A stretch of DNA of 24,306 nt, taken from contig JAWOBX010000068.1 in assembly GCA_046484125.1 (NCBI GenBank), forward strand, positions 1-24,306, read 5' to 3'. This stretch comes from JBGLNL01 sp046484125 (lineage in GTDB: Bacteria; Chloroflexota; Dehalococcoidia; SZUA-161; SpSt-899). Every line of letters starts with the position of its first letter. Position 1 is the stretch's first letter. This document shows, one piece after another, positions 14,730 through 21,989 of this stretch. The position numbers were made by a program, and so were the translations under genes. The notes below the pieces were generated by a model that saw nothing but the letters and a program-made list of their open reading frames with translations, was not told the origin of the DNA and searched no databases.

Positions 14730-15408
14730 GTTAGAGCTGTTGATAGCGCGATCTCTTCACAACTGGCGGTTAACCCCGTCGCAGGCCGTAGCCATTCAAA
14801 ATGAGTTAAGTGGCCTGGTTATAAGGGAAGAATTACCACGCGATGTGCGCACCATAGCGGGGGTCGACATCTCGATATCGAGGCAGAATAGGGTCGCCCG
14901 CGGGGCTGTGGTGATACTGGGGTATCCTGAGCTTGAGCCTCTGGAGACTTGCGTGGCCGAAAGGACACTGGATTTCCCCTACGTACCGGGCCTGCTTTCC
15001 TTTCGGGAGATTCCGGTCATTCTCGATGCCTGTGAGAAGGTGGTCAACGCGCCGGATCTGATCATTGTTGATGGACAGGGCGTGGCTCACCCCCGGAGGT
15101 TTGGCCTGGCCTCCCATCTGGGTGTTATCCTTGACCGTCCGACTGTCGGCTGTGCCAAGTCGCGTTTGTGTGGGGAGCATCAGCAGGCAGGGCCCGAGCG
15201 AGGGCAGTGGACCGAACTCCTGGATGGGGACGAGGTTATCGGCGCGGTACTGAGAACAAGGTCGAACGTAAAGCCGCTGTATATATCCACAGGCCACAGG
15301 ATAACACTTGAAGCGGCCATTCGGTGGGTGCTGAATTGTGGCAGGGGTTATCGCCTCCCGGAGCCGACGCGGCTGGCCCACCAGGCAGCGGGTAAGAAAA
15401 TCGGGTAA
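14701..15408 (+). CDS. nfi: Endonuclease V
   Basis: Endonuclease V nicks DNA one base 3' of deaminated bases such as hypoxanthine. Family motifs are all present: GVDIS with the first metal-binding aspartate, FPYVPGLLSFREIP with the catalytic glutamate, IIVDGQGVAHPRRFGLASHLG with the second aspartate, GCAKSRLCG with the catalytic lysine, and the tail GYRLPEPTRLAHQAA. The start is uncertain. ATG 14701 overlaps cvpA by 29 bp and gives 235 residues. TTG 14740 gives 222 residues, closer to the family average, but neither has a strong ribosome binding site. Overlap with cvpA points to coupled translation. The thioesterase gene follows after 9 bp. Confidence 0.92.
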   Translation: MTPRTFSGTELELLIARSLHNWRLTPSQAVAIQNELSGLVIREELPRDVRTIAGVDISISRQNRVARGAVVILGYPELEPLETCVAERTLDFPYVPGLLSFREIPVILDACEKVVNAPDLIIVDGQGVAHPRRFGLASHLGVILDRPTVGCAKSRLCGEHQQAGPERGQWTELLDGDEVIGAVLRTRSNVKPLYISTGHRITLEAAIRWVLNCGRGYRLPEPTRLAHQAAGKKIG

Positions 15409-15417
15409 ATCAAACAT

Positions 15418-15867
15418 ATGGGGCGAGTCAAACTGGATCTGCCGGAGAAGTTTCCGTTTAAAACGGATATCCCCATACGTATCAGTGATATCAATTATGG
15501 TGGCCACCTGGGTCATGATGCCGTCCTTCCCGTATGTCACGAAGCTCGCGTCAGATTTCTGGCGGAATTCGGCTATACAGAAAGCGATATAGAAGGCCTT
15601 ACCTACCTGATGGCCGACGCTGCTATCATCTACAAGGCAGAGGCTTTTTACGGGCAAGTGATGGAAGTGCGGGTCGCGGTGCGGGATTTCAGCCGGAGCG
15701 GGTGCGACTTTGTTTACCTTCTCACCGAGAGAGAAACAGGAATTGAAATCGCGCGTGTCAAGACCGGGATGGTATTCTACGACATTAGTGCCGGCGGGGT
15801 AGCGAGAGTACCGGACCGCTTCAGGGCCCGGTTTGATGCGACCCAGCGGTCTCAAGGAGGCTCTTGA
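15418..15867 (+). CDS. Hotdog-fold acyl-CoA thioesterase (4-hydroxybenzoyl-CoA thioesterase-like)
   Basis: The 149-residue protein has the hotdog fold typical of YbgC/4HBT-type thioesterases, which hydrolyse acyl-CoA or acyl-ACP thioesters. The segment TDIPIRISDINYGGHLGHDAVLPVCHEARVRFL resembles the family core RYxDxxxxGHvnn...yleeaR, with Asn and His in the helix-start region. A later strand, SRSGCDFVYLLTERETG, fits the second half of the fold. The substrate cannot be told. It follows endonuclease V by 9 bp on the same strand. Its last 47 bp overlap the 3' end of the oppositely oriented helicase gene, so the two transcripts are complementary there. Confidence 0.8.
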   Translation: MGRVKLDLPEKFPFKTDIPIRISDINYGGHLGHDAVLPVCHEARVRFLAEFGYTESDIEGLTYLMADAAIIYKAEAFYGQVMEVRVAVRDFSRSGCDFVYLLTERETGIEIARVKTGMVFYDISAGGVARVPDRFRARFDATQRSQGGS

Positions 15868-18124
15868 GGATTACCTGAGCGGCCTTCTTGTCCAGGGGCT
15901 GATTGTTGTTTCCGCATTTGGGTGATTGAACGCAGCTCGGGCAGCCATCGACACAGGGGCATTCGGAAATCAGTCTCAGGGTCTCCTCCCACAAAGCCTC
16001 GATGAGTTCAAAGCCTTTTTCCGCTATTCCCACCCCGCCGGGGTGGGCGTCGTAGATAAAGATCTGGGTCCGGTTGGTGTCGGGATGGAGGGGTGTGGAA
16101 ACGCCGCCTATATCGTTCCTGTCGCAGAGGGCAAAGAGGGGGAGCATGGCAATGGAGGCGTGTTCAGCGGCGTGGAGGCCTCCGGCGAAGTTCAGTCCCT
16201 CACGGGTCAAACTTTTTTCCACGGTTGGAGGCAGATCGAACCAGAGGGCAACCGTGTTGAACGACTGTGGTGGAATATCCAGAGGCTCCTCTCCCACCAC
16301 CTCCTCGGTATAGACCTTTTTCTTTTTGAATCCCAGAACAGCGGTGGTGACCTCAACCTCCCCGAGATAGATTCCAACTTCATCTATGCGCTTTTGTAGA
16401 TCAACCCTTATTATATCCAGATCGGTGATCTCCTTCGTTTGTGTATAGTAGTTTACGTCAGCAGGATGAGCATATGCCGTGCGCGAGACAAGGTTTAGCT
16501 CGGTAACCAGAAACGGCTCTCCCTGATGAAGATAGACCGCGCCGGGGTGAATCTGAAAAAAGGCGGTCTCGGATTCAATGGTTTCAAGCAACTGGCCGGT
16601 GCTCCCGTCTACGAGGGCATAACTGGCGGAAGATGATGAGCGGATGTTCACATCCTGAGCCGGGTAGGAAAGCGAGGTTGACGGATACCATCTCTTGCGC
16701 CTGAAGCTGAGAAGCCCCTCGTCTTCCAGCTCGATTCTCGGAGAGTCAAAATCCCCGAAGTATCTTTTATCCGCTGTGGTCAATGGAAATTCCCAGGCGG
16801 CACAAAGGAGGTGCGGTTTCAGGACATGAGGGTTCGAAGGGGATATCAGGGCGTGCTCGAACTCCCTGCCGAAAAGAGCCTCTGGATAACGCATGAAGTA
16901 CTGATCCAGCGGGTTCTCCGACCCGATCAGAATGCTCAAGGAGCTTTCACCCCTGCGCCCGCTCCTCCCCGCCTGCTGCCATGTGCTGGCGATGCTGCCG
17001 GGATACCCCGTGAGCACGGTTGCATCAAGCTGCCCTATATCCACTCCCAGCTCAAGCGCGTTGGTGGCCACCGTGGCCAGCAATCTGCCGGAGAAGAGCT
17101 CCCTTTCTATCCATCGCCGATCCTCCGCCAGATAGCCCGCTCGATAGGGCTTTATCAGGTCGGCGAGCTCGGGCGAACTCAACTCCAGTTGCCTCCGCAC
17201 GTAAATGTAGATCAGTTCTACGAGCTTGCGGGTCCGGGCGAAAGCCAGGCTGCGGATGCCGGAGTTCATCAGTTGAGTGAGGAGAAAGGTTGCTTCGCTG
17301 CTGGCACTTCGTCTAATTGACCTGGCTTCATCAAGAACCGGCGGGTTCCAGCAGACGAATTCTTTCTCACCAGAGGGCGCGCCGTCATGAGTTACCATCT
17401 CAAACGGCAGGCCGGTCAGGTTCTCGGCATGTTCGCCGGGGTTGGCTATGGTGGCTGAACAGCAGATGAACCGCGGGTTTGAACCGTATCGATCGCAGAT
17501 GCGGCGCAGTCGGCGAATGATGTGGGCTACATGTGATCCGAAGATGCCGCGATAGGAATGGGCCTCGTCTATTACGACGAATCTCAACTGGCTGAAGAAC
17601 GAAGCCCATGAACGGTGGTTGGGAAGGAGGCCAAAATGCGACATATCCGGGTTGGAAAGGATGATCCTGGCCGTTTTCCTTATCCCGGCCCTTTCGCCTT
17701 GAGGGGTGTCGCCGTCGAAGGTGGCGGCCGGTATTTTGGGATGAATGGCCGACAGCAAATTGTTGAGATTCCTGAGTTGATCCTGTGCCAGGGCTTTGGT
17801 TGGGAAAAGATATAGCGCTCTGGAGTTTTTATCTTCCAGAAGGGAATCCAGGACCGGTACGTTATAGCAGAGGGTCTTTCCGCTGGCCGAAGGTGTTGAG
17901 ATGATGACGTTCTTGCCGGAGCGGGAGAGGTTCACCGCGTCTGCCTGATGGATATATAGAGGCGATAGCTCAAAGGCGTCCAGCGTGGCTTGAAGGGAGG
18001 GGTGGAGACCGTTTTCAAGACCCCCGTAAATCGCTTTTCGCGGGGGGATATATTCGTCATGAACTATCTGATCCTCATAGAACGGGTTATTCTTGAGGAG
18101 TTCGAGGAAAACCGAGGTATCCAT
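15821..18124 (-). CDS. DEAD/DEAH-box helicase with DUF1998 domain (MrfA/YprA type)
   Basis: This 767-residue superfamily 2 helicase resembles B. subtilis MrfA (YprA), which takes part in mitomycin C lesion repair. N-terminal RecA-like motifs are the Q motif near Q60, Walker A TPSASGKT (77-84), PTKALAQDQ near 108 and DEAH (186-189), followed by SATIANP. The second RecA domain has LAFARTRKLVE and ATNALELGVDIG, then WQQAGRSGRR. The C-terminal DUF1998 region ends with a cysteine set, CPCVDGCPSCVQSPKCGNNN, the expected metal-binding site. The start codon directly abuts the TAA of DUF503 (TAAATG), so translation is likely coupled. Its 3' end overlaps the thioesterase gene. The repair role is by homology. 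Confidence 0.93.
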   Translation of the reverse strand: MDTSVFLELLKNNPFYEDQIVHDEYIPPRKAIYGGLENGLHPSLQATLDAFELSPLYIHQADAVNLSRSGKNVIISTPSASGKTLCYNVPVLDSLLEDKNSRALYLFPTKALAQDQLRNLNNLLSAIHPKIPAATFDGDTPQGERAGIRKTARIILSNPDMSHFGLLPNHRSWASFFSQLRFVVIDEAHSYRGIFGSHVAHIIRRLRRICDRYGSNPRFICCSATIANPGEHAENLTGLPFEMVTHDGAPSGEKEFVCWNPPVLDEARSIRRSASSEATFLLTQLMNSGIRSLAFARTRKLVELIYIYVRRQLELSSPELADLIKPYRAGYLAEDRRWIERELFSGRLLATVATNALELGVDIGQLDATVLTGYPGSIASTWQQAGRSGRRGESSLSILIGSENPLDQYFMRYPEALFGREFEHALISPSNPHVLKPHLLCAAWEFPLTTADKRYFGDFDSPRIELEDEGLLSFRRKRWYPSTSLSYPAQDVNIRSSSSASYALVDGSTGQLLETIESETAFFQIHPGAVYLHQGEPFLVTELNLVSRTAYAHPADVNYYTQTKEITDLDIIRVDLQKRIDEVGIYLGEVEVTTAVLGFKKKKVYTEEVVGEEPLDIPPQSFNTVALWFDLPPTVEKSLTREGLNFAGGLHAAEHASIAMLPLFALCDRNDIGGVSTPLHPDTNRTQIFIYDAHPGGVGIAEKGFELIEALWEETLRLISECPCVDGCPSCVQSPKCGNNNQPLDKKAAQVILKSLLETAGSHQTGP

Positions 18125-18418
18125 TTATAGAACGTTCAGGAGCTCGATTTGATAATCCAGAAACTCGGCATCTCCCCGCGAGGATTCGATGAAAGCAACC
18201 ACTCTCGAAAGGATTTCATTGGAATGGCGGCCATCGTTGCTCACACAGACTACGCCGATCGTTGCCAGCCGCCATTGATCATTATCATCGATCTCGGCTG
18301 CGGATACGTTGAATTTGTTCTCCACCCGGCTGATGATCGATCTCACTACCTTGCGTTTACCCTTGAGTGACCCGTTCTCAGGCAGGCGCAAACTAACTCG
18401 CAATGCCCCGATATTCAT
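18125..18418 (-). CDS. DUF503 family protein (YlxP-like)
   Basis: The protein (97 residues from ATG 18418) matches DUF503. It has the hallmark N-terminus IGALRVSLRLPENGSLKGKRKVVRSIISRV, then FNVSAAEIDDNDQWRLATIGVVCVSND, a short alpha/beta fold. YlxP-type genes usually sit beside rbfA, infB or truB, and the family is often guessed to have a translation- or ribosome-related role, but its function is not settled. Here it is instead fused at the nucleotide level to the helicase gene, with no intervening bases. An in-frame TTG at 18430 would add MLLR. The ATG is preferred because family members start at this point. No clear Shine-Dalgarno sequence is seen. Confidence 0.87.
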   Translation of the reverse strand: MNIGALRVSLRLPENGSLKGKRKVVRSIISRVENKFNVSAAEIDDNDQWRLATIGVVCVSNDGRHSNEILSRVVAFIESSRGDAEFLDYQIELLNVL

Positions 18419-18506
18419 TCTGAGAAGCAAATTACGGTTTTGACTGGCGTTTTATGTTGAGACTCGTTAACCCCGATTGTAAAGGGACCCGTTGATCAAC
18501 TCCCCT

Positions 18507-18532
18507 GAACCCCCTGTTGCTACAGGAGGTTC
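18507..18532 (-). terminator. Stem-loop after the zinc-ribbon gene
   Basis: GAACCCCCTGT (18507-18517), loop TGCT, ACAGGAGGTTC (18522-18532) forms a ten-pair stem with one mismatch. It abuts the stop codon of the zinc-ribbon gene at 18533. No U-rich tail follows on the - strand, so termination would be atypical. It may instead attenuate readthrough into DUF503. Confidence 0.45.
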
Positions 18533-18814
18533 CTAGGGTTGATTTCTGACGGTGGAGTAGCACTCATTGCAGTATACCGGCCTGTCGCCCTTGGGCAGGA
18601 AAGGAACCTCACACTCAGCACCACAAGCGGCGCATATTGCCTTGTGCATTTCCCGCTGGCCCGTCCTGGCGCGCTTCCTGACCTGTCGGCACTCCGGGCA
18701 GCGGCGAGGTTCGTTCATGAGCCCGCGGGATTCGTAGAATTCCTGCTCTCCTGCGGTGAAAGTGAATTCACTGCCGCAGTCGGCGCATACCAGAGGCTTG
18801 TCCTCGAAAACCAT
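18533..18814 (-). CDS. Double zinc-ribbon protein (zf-trcl type)
   Basis: This is a 93-residue protein with two zinc ribbons. The first uses C10/C13 and C39/C42 and shows the zf-trcl pattern CGSEFTFTAGEQEFYESRGL...EPRRCPECR. The second uses C61/C64 and C82/C85 in a block ending DRPVYCNECY. The segment between them is basic (RQVRKRARTGQREMHK), compatible with nucleic acid binding. Homologues of this layout are widespread in Chloroflexota and other anaerobes, but I know of no defined function. AGGGGGATC precedes the ATG by a few bases, a fair ribosome binding site. A hairpin separates it from DUF503 downstream. Confidence 0.85.
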   Translation of the reverse strand: MVFEDKPLVCADCGSEFTFTAGEQEFYESRGLMNEPRRCPECRQVRKRARTGQREMHKAICAACGAECEVPFLPKGDRPVYCNECYSTVRNQP

Positions 18815-19170
18815 TGACTGATCCCCCTATTTAGAGTTGACTTGACCCCATTCGATTTCGGGGGCCGCATGCGGCTCAATCTCTGGTAGCAGAGCGCTGG
18901 CTGCCTGTGTGCTATGAACTGCTGAGCTTTCCCTGAATCGAAGTGGGCACACTGTTTGACGTACATTCTACACCATTGTTGATGGAAGTGCAAACACCTG
19001 GTGTATTCACACAAAACATCAATTGATTTGGATGCATATCGGTATCCTCTCAAGAGCGGTTTCCCCTCCCATGTGAAAAGGTTCCTTCAAGCATACCGCT
19101 GGCACTCTCTTATAAAGCCGTTTCCGAACTTCAGGAAAAGTGGGAACATGTAAATAACCTCTTGAGGTGA
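18815..19170. other. Gene-free region upstream of the zinc-ribbon gene
   Basis: I see no convincing gene here on either strand. There is a 12-bp palindrome GCCGCATGCGGC at 18864-18875 and a few short hairpins, including an 11-nt palindrome ACACCTGGTGT. No convincing -35/-10 pair was found for the zinc-ribbon gene. The tandem repeats begin directly after this stretch. Confidence 0.5.
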
Positions 19171-19257
19171 GTGGCGACTTCGAGGTATGGGGGTGCCCCC
19201 GGCTTAACGAGACCCCCATGATTGGGGGGATTAAGGAAATTGATAAGAGTTTACCTA
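19171..19257. repeat. GC-rich palindromic tandem repeat, copy 1
   Basis: An 87-bp unit runs from GTGGCGACTTCG to GTTTACCTA. It contains the hairpin GGGGGTGCCCCC and a second complementary pair CCCCC-ATGATT-GGGGG. The same unit, with scattered substitutions, begins again 105 bp later. Confidence 0.8.
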
Positions 19258-19275
19258 AAGAGACTCTTTCAGTAA

Positions 19276-19364
19276 GTGGCGACTTCGGGGGTCTGGGGGT
19301 GCCCCCCAGCTTTATGAGACCCCCATGATTGGGGAGATTAAGGGGATTGATCAGGGTTTACCTA
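19276..19364. repeat. GC-rich palindromic tandem repeat, copy 2
   Basis: This 89-bp copy has a better hairpin, CTGGGGG-TG-CCCCCCAG, and the same CCCCC-ATGATT-GGGG pair. Its last three bases (CTA, 19362-19364) are the complement of the TAG stop codon of the decarboxylase gene. It may act as a transcript end for that gene. Confidence 0.8.
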
Positions 19365-20483
19365 GATATAGTAAACCTTTGGTATCGATATGCCGTTGAA
19401 TCTGGAGGCATAGGCAGTGGTGTAAGCCCCGGCAGGCATGATATAGACTTTGTCGCCTATTTCAAGTTCGGGCAAGACTACCCGGTTTGATATAACGTCC
19501 ATGCTGTCACATGAGGGGCCAGCTAATACCCAGTTTACCAAATCACCGTCACTATCGGTTTCAAGCGAGTACTGAATGCCGCCCAGGCTCTCCAGAAGTC
19601 CGTTAAAAACCCCGACATCAAGATAGAGCCAGTTTTCGCCATCTCGCCTGGCCTTGGCGATAACGCTGCTCACCAGAACGCCGGCATCACCAACAAGGGC
19701 CCTGCCCGGTTCAATGAAAGTCGTTATGTTCCGCGGGAATTCTCCTTCCAGTGTATGGAGTATGGTTCGTGCTATATCGGAGACGGAGGGCACTGAACTC
19801 GTGTACTTGATGGGGAAGCCGCCGCCCAGGTTGAGCATACTCAACTTCAGCCCGGCATCTTCAGCCGTTTCCCATACAGCCCTGCTCTTTTGGATCGCGG
19901 TTTTCCAGGCGCTCTTGCCGGGACACTGTGAGCCCACGTGAAAGGTGATTCCGCAGGGATTCAGGGGTTTCCTGGAGGCCTCAATCAGCAGTTGAGCGGC
20001 TGTCGCGGTTTCCACGCCGAATTTCCTGGCCAGGGGCCACTGACTTTCCTCATTGGGTACGGCAAGCCTGACGTATACGTTGCTTCCAGGGGCAAATTCC
20101 GCCAGCTTCTCAATTTCGTTATGGGAATCGAAGGCGAAGTACCTGACGCCGGCCTCATGCGCCGCCTCGATGAAAGAGACGTTCTTCAGAGGGTTGCTGG
20201 AGATTATCTGTTCGGATGGTACCCCGCAACCGAGTACCAGCTTCAGTTCCTGCTCGGAGGAGATCTCGAATCCGCACCCCAGACTGTGCAGTAGCTCTAT
20301 AACCTTTCGGTGAGGATTTGCCTTTACCGCGTAGAATATGCGGGATTCAGGCAGTGCCCTGGTGATGGACCTGTACCTGCGGGTTACCTCTTTCCTGTCG
20401 ATAGCGAGAAAGGGGGTACCCCTCGTTTCGGCGAGGCGCTTTATCCTTTTTGCCACGCTGGTATTCCCTTTATAACCGCTCAA
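19362..20483 (-). CDS. Fold-III PLP-dependent ornithine/lysine-type decarboxylase
   Basis: The 373-residue enzyme belongs to the alanine-racemase-fold decarboxylases, which make putrescine, cadaverine or carboxyspermidine-type polyamines. The PLP lysine is K54 in FYAVKANPH. Other motifs are FHVGSQ, NLGGGFP, FIEPGRALV and GPSCDSMDV (from 322), where C325 and D326 correspond to the active-site cysteine and substrate-binding aspartate from the neighbouring subunit. Ornithine, lysine and arginine cannot be told apart with certainty. The start is TTG at 20481-20483 with GAGGT seven bases upstream. An ATG overlapping this site is out of frame. The gene follows speD by 146 bp on the same strand, so a spermidine pathway operon is likely, although no aminopropyltransferase lies in the window. 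Confidence 0.9.
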   Translation of the reverse strand: MSGYKGNTSVAKRIKRLAETRGTPFLAIDRKEVTRRYRSITRALPESRIFYAVKANPHRKVIELLHSLGCGFEISSEQELKLVLGCGVPSEQIISSNPLKNVSFIEAAHEAGVRYFAFDSHNEIEKLAEFAPGSNVYVRLAVPNEESQWPLARKFGVETATAAQLLIEASRKPLNPCGITFHVGSQCPGKSAWKTAIQKSRAVWETAEDAGLKLSMLNLGGGFPIKYTSSVPSVSDIARTILHTLEGEFPRNITTFIEPGRALVGDAGVLVSSVIAKARRDGENWLYLDVGVFNGLLESLGGIQYSLETDSDGDLVNWVLAGPSCDSMDVISNRVVLPELEIGDKVYIMPAGAYTTAYASRFNGISIPKVYYI

Positions 20484-20622
20484 CTTGCATACCTCAATTC
20501 AGGGTCATTTGCTGCTGGTAAATCGGCTGTATTATATTGAGAAGAGCCCTGGCGATAATTCACCCGTCAGGCAACAGGAGTGCCATGCTCAGCAGGTGAA
20601 AAAGGGACTGTTCCAGGGTGAT

Positions 20623-20976
20623 TTACCCGGTCTCAATCTCACGTTTTGGGCGTTCCAGTGCGTAAGTTCTCGCGCCGGACAGGCCGAACTGGCTTTCCAC
20701 CTCATATATGGCCTGCTCGATGTCAAATTCCCTGCAGGAGAAGACATCGATATTCACGTAGGATTGATCGGGGAAAGTGTGAACGCTGATATGGCTTTCA
20801 GCAAGGAGTACAAAAGCTGATACCCCCTGCTCTTCGAGGGTGTATTCCGAGACTTGAGGGGTGGAGACCTTTGTCATTTCTATCTGGTCGGGGTACGTAT
20901 CAAGGAAACGATAAATGAACTCGGGATCTTGTATTTTTTTGGGATCCGTGACGTACCCATCTATTATCAGGTGCAT
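20623..20976 (-). CDS. speD: S-adenosylmethionine decarboxylase proenzyme
   Basis: SpeD decarboxylates S-adenosylmethionine to provide aminopropyl groups for spermidine. It is made as a proenzyme that cleaves itself to form a pyruvoyl cofactor. The 117-residue protein has the cleavage site E60-S61 in LLAESHISVHTFP, followed by H66 and C81. This spacing is the same as that of the processing serine, histidine and cysteine in the Thermotoga enzyme (63, 68, 83). It is the short prokaryotic class. ATG 20976 is chosen because AGGGGG at 20985-20990 lies 8 nt upstream. A GTG at 20985 would lie inside that site. It is the upstream partner of the decarboxylase gene. Confidence 0.94.
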   Translation of the reverse strand: MHLIIDGYVTDPKKIQDPEFIYRFLDTYPDQIEMTKVSTPQVSEYTLEEQGVSAFVLLAESHISVHTFPDQSYVNIDVFSCREFDIEQAIYEVESQFGLSGARTYALERPKREIETG

Positions 20977-21003
20977 TGGATCCACCCCCTTTCCTAGGTT
21001 TCG

Positions 21004-21180
21004 CTATTGAAAAACCGTTTTAGCTAACGGCTTTCCTTCGTACCACCTGTCAAAGTCGGTTTTATCACTTCGATATGACGTGACAGATATACCTATCTGG
21101 CACAACATTTGGTTAACTATCTCGTTGAGCTTACGTGTTTCCGCTCTACGGTCTGATGGTGATAAATGGTCGGTTTCCAT
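21004..21180 (-). CDS. Small protein, possible remnant of a nucleotidyltransferase
   Basis: A 58-residue ORF starts at ATG 21178-21180, 15 nt after GGGAGGT (21196-21202), downstream of a plausible promoter. It lies immediately in front of speD on the same strand. The sequence ELSPSD-like start, RRAETRKLNEIV, then SVTSYRSDKTDFDRWYEGKPLAKTVF resembles the C-terminal half of small MNT-type nucleotidyltransferases. The catalytic GSxxxG...DxD half is missing. An in-frame TGA stands just before TTG 21213, so there is no longer reading frame. It may be a decayed gene, or a short expressed protein. The family resemblance is from memory and is tentative. Confidence 0.4.
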   Translation of the reverse strand: METDHLSPSDRRAETRKLNEIVNQMLCQIGISVTSYRSDKTDFDRWYEGKPLAKTVFQ

Positions 21181-21232
21181 AAACTGGAATCCGTCACCTC
21201 CCTTGCGGCTCAATCAGAGCACAGCAAATCGA

Positions 21233-21261
21233 ATGATATCATATTTTTAAGAATGATACAA
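21233..21261 (-). promoter_or_regulatory. Possible promoter of the speD operon
   Basis: On the - strand TTGTAT (21256-21261) and TATCAT (21233-21238) are separated by 17 nt. The -10 matches five of six consensus bases and the -35 three of six. Transcription would begin near 21226 and run through the small ORF into speD and the decarboxylase. Confidence 0.45.
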
Positions 21262-21342
21262 TACCCAGTCACAGTCATTGGTTAATAGACTGCCATTGTG
21301 ATATTCTATTTCCGGATTCAATTTACCGGCTCTTTATTTAAC

Positions 21343-21642
21343 ATGTCAGGGAATTTTTCCAGAATCACGGTACAGGTGCGGGCAAACGCCAAAAGGGGCG
21401 GGGTTGTCGGGTTCCGTGAGGGAACACTGCGCATCAACGTCAGCGCTCCACCAGTACAGGGCAAGGCAAACAGGGAGCTGGTGGAACTTCTCAGTGAGAT
21501 TCTCGGGGTTGCCAGGTCAAATATATCGATAGAGCGGGGAAAAACAAGCAAGACCAAGGTCATCGCAATCGAAGGATTGCCTCAAACGGAGATTCTCAAA
21601 AAACTCGGTGTTGCTCAGGCCGGGGAGAGAAATGGCACGTGA
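21343..21642 (+). CDS. DUF167 (YggU-like) protein
   Basis: The protein (99 residues from ATG 21343) is a DUF167/YggU family member. It shows the conserved core ITVQVRANAKRGGVVGFREGTLRINVSAPPVQGKANRELVELLSEILGV, then IERGKTSKTKVIAIEG. Structures in this family show a small alpha/beta fold, and its biochemical role is not settled. A GTG at 21298 would add 15 residues that do not look conserved, so the ATG is preferred even though no Shine-Dalgarno site is obvious. The next gene starts inside its last 11 bases, which points to translational coupling with a protein of unknown function. Confidence 0.85.
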   Translation: MSGNFSRITVQVRANAKRGGVVGFREGTLRINVSAPPVQGKANRELVELLSEILGVARSNISIERGKTSKTKVIAIEGLPQTEILKKLGVAQAGERNGT

Positions 21643-21967
21643 CTACAACCATCTCAATCATCAGGGGGAGGAGATAGGATGGGAGGTTCGCTCATACAGC
21701 GCGATAGAGAGTATCCTGGAACACGCGGGCAGAGAGGTCCTGCTGGTTGAGGTTGAAGCGTCTGAATGCAGCTTCTGTGACGGAAGCTACGCGCACAGTC
21801 TCAGCGGCGTCAATGTAGAGGGGTATATCCTGAGGTGGAAATACAAAGAGGACGAAGACGGACATGCCGTTTCCGAAATTGAACCGATCAGGGACAGGGA
21901 GACACAAAGGCAAATAATCGAGATCCTCAAATCACGCTACGCGGGGTCTCAGATTAACTTCTTTTAA
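21632..21967 (+). CDS. Conserved-looking protein of unknown function with CSFC motif
   Basis: The protein (111 residues from ATG 21632) is not one I recognise. It begins MARDYNHLNHQGEEIGWEVRS and has a short hydrophobic strand (REVLLVEVEA). A CSFC motif follows in ASECSFCDGSYAHSLSG, and then comes a charged segment WKYKEDEDGH. The end is helical and polar (RETQRQIIEILKSRY). It has no signal peptide or membrane segment. A GGGGAGAG stretch lies just before the ATG, and the start overlaps the DUF167 stop. The radical SAM gene follows after 22 bp. Its place between these two genes suggests shared regulation. A redox or metal-binding role is possible from the CxxC pair, but this is speculation. 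Confidence 0.75.
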   Translation: MARDYNHLNHQGEEIGWEVRSYSAIESILEHAGREVLLVEVEASECSFCDGSYAHSLSGVNVEGYILRWKYKEDEDGHAVSEIEPIRDRETQRQIIEILKSRYAGSQINFF

Positions 21968-21989
21968 TTCCCGGGAGGAGCGAGAAGAG

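Noticed and set aside
14833..15855. A 340-codon open frame on the - strand
   Set aside because: It is antisense to endonuclease V and the thioesterase, whose conserved motifs are unmistakable. Its own sequence has no recognisable domain.
18837..18854. GTTGACTTGACCCC resembling ends of REP-associated elements
   Set aside because: I found no matching second end or transposase in the window, and the resemblance is from memory only.
20531..20536. Perfect TATAAT on the - strand between speD and the decarboxylase gene
   Set aside because: No acceptable -35 hexamer stands 16-18 bp upstream. It may be an internal promoter, but the support is too weak to list.
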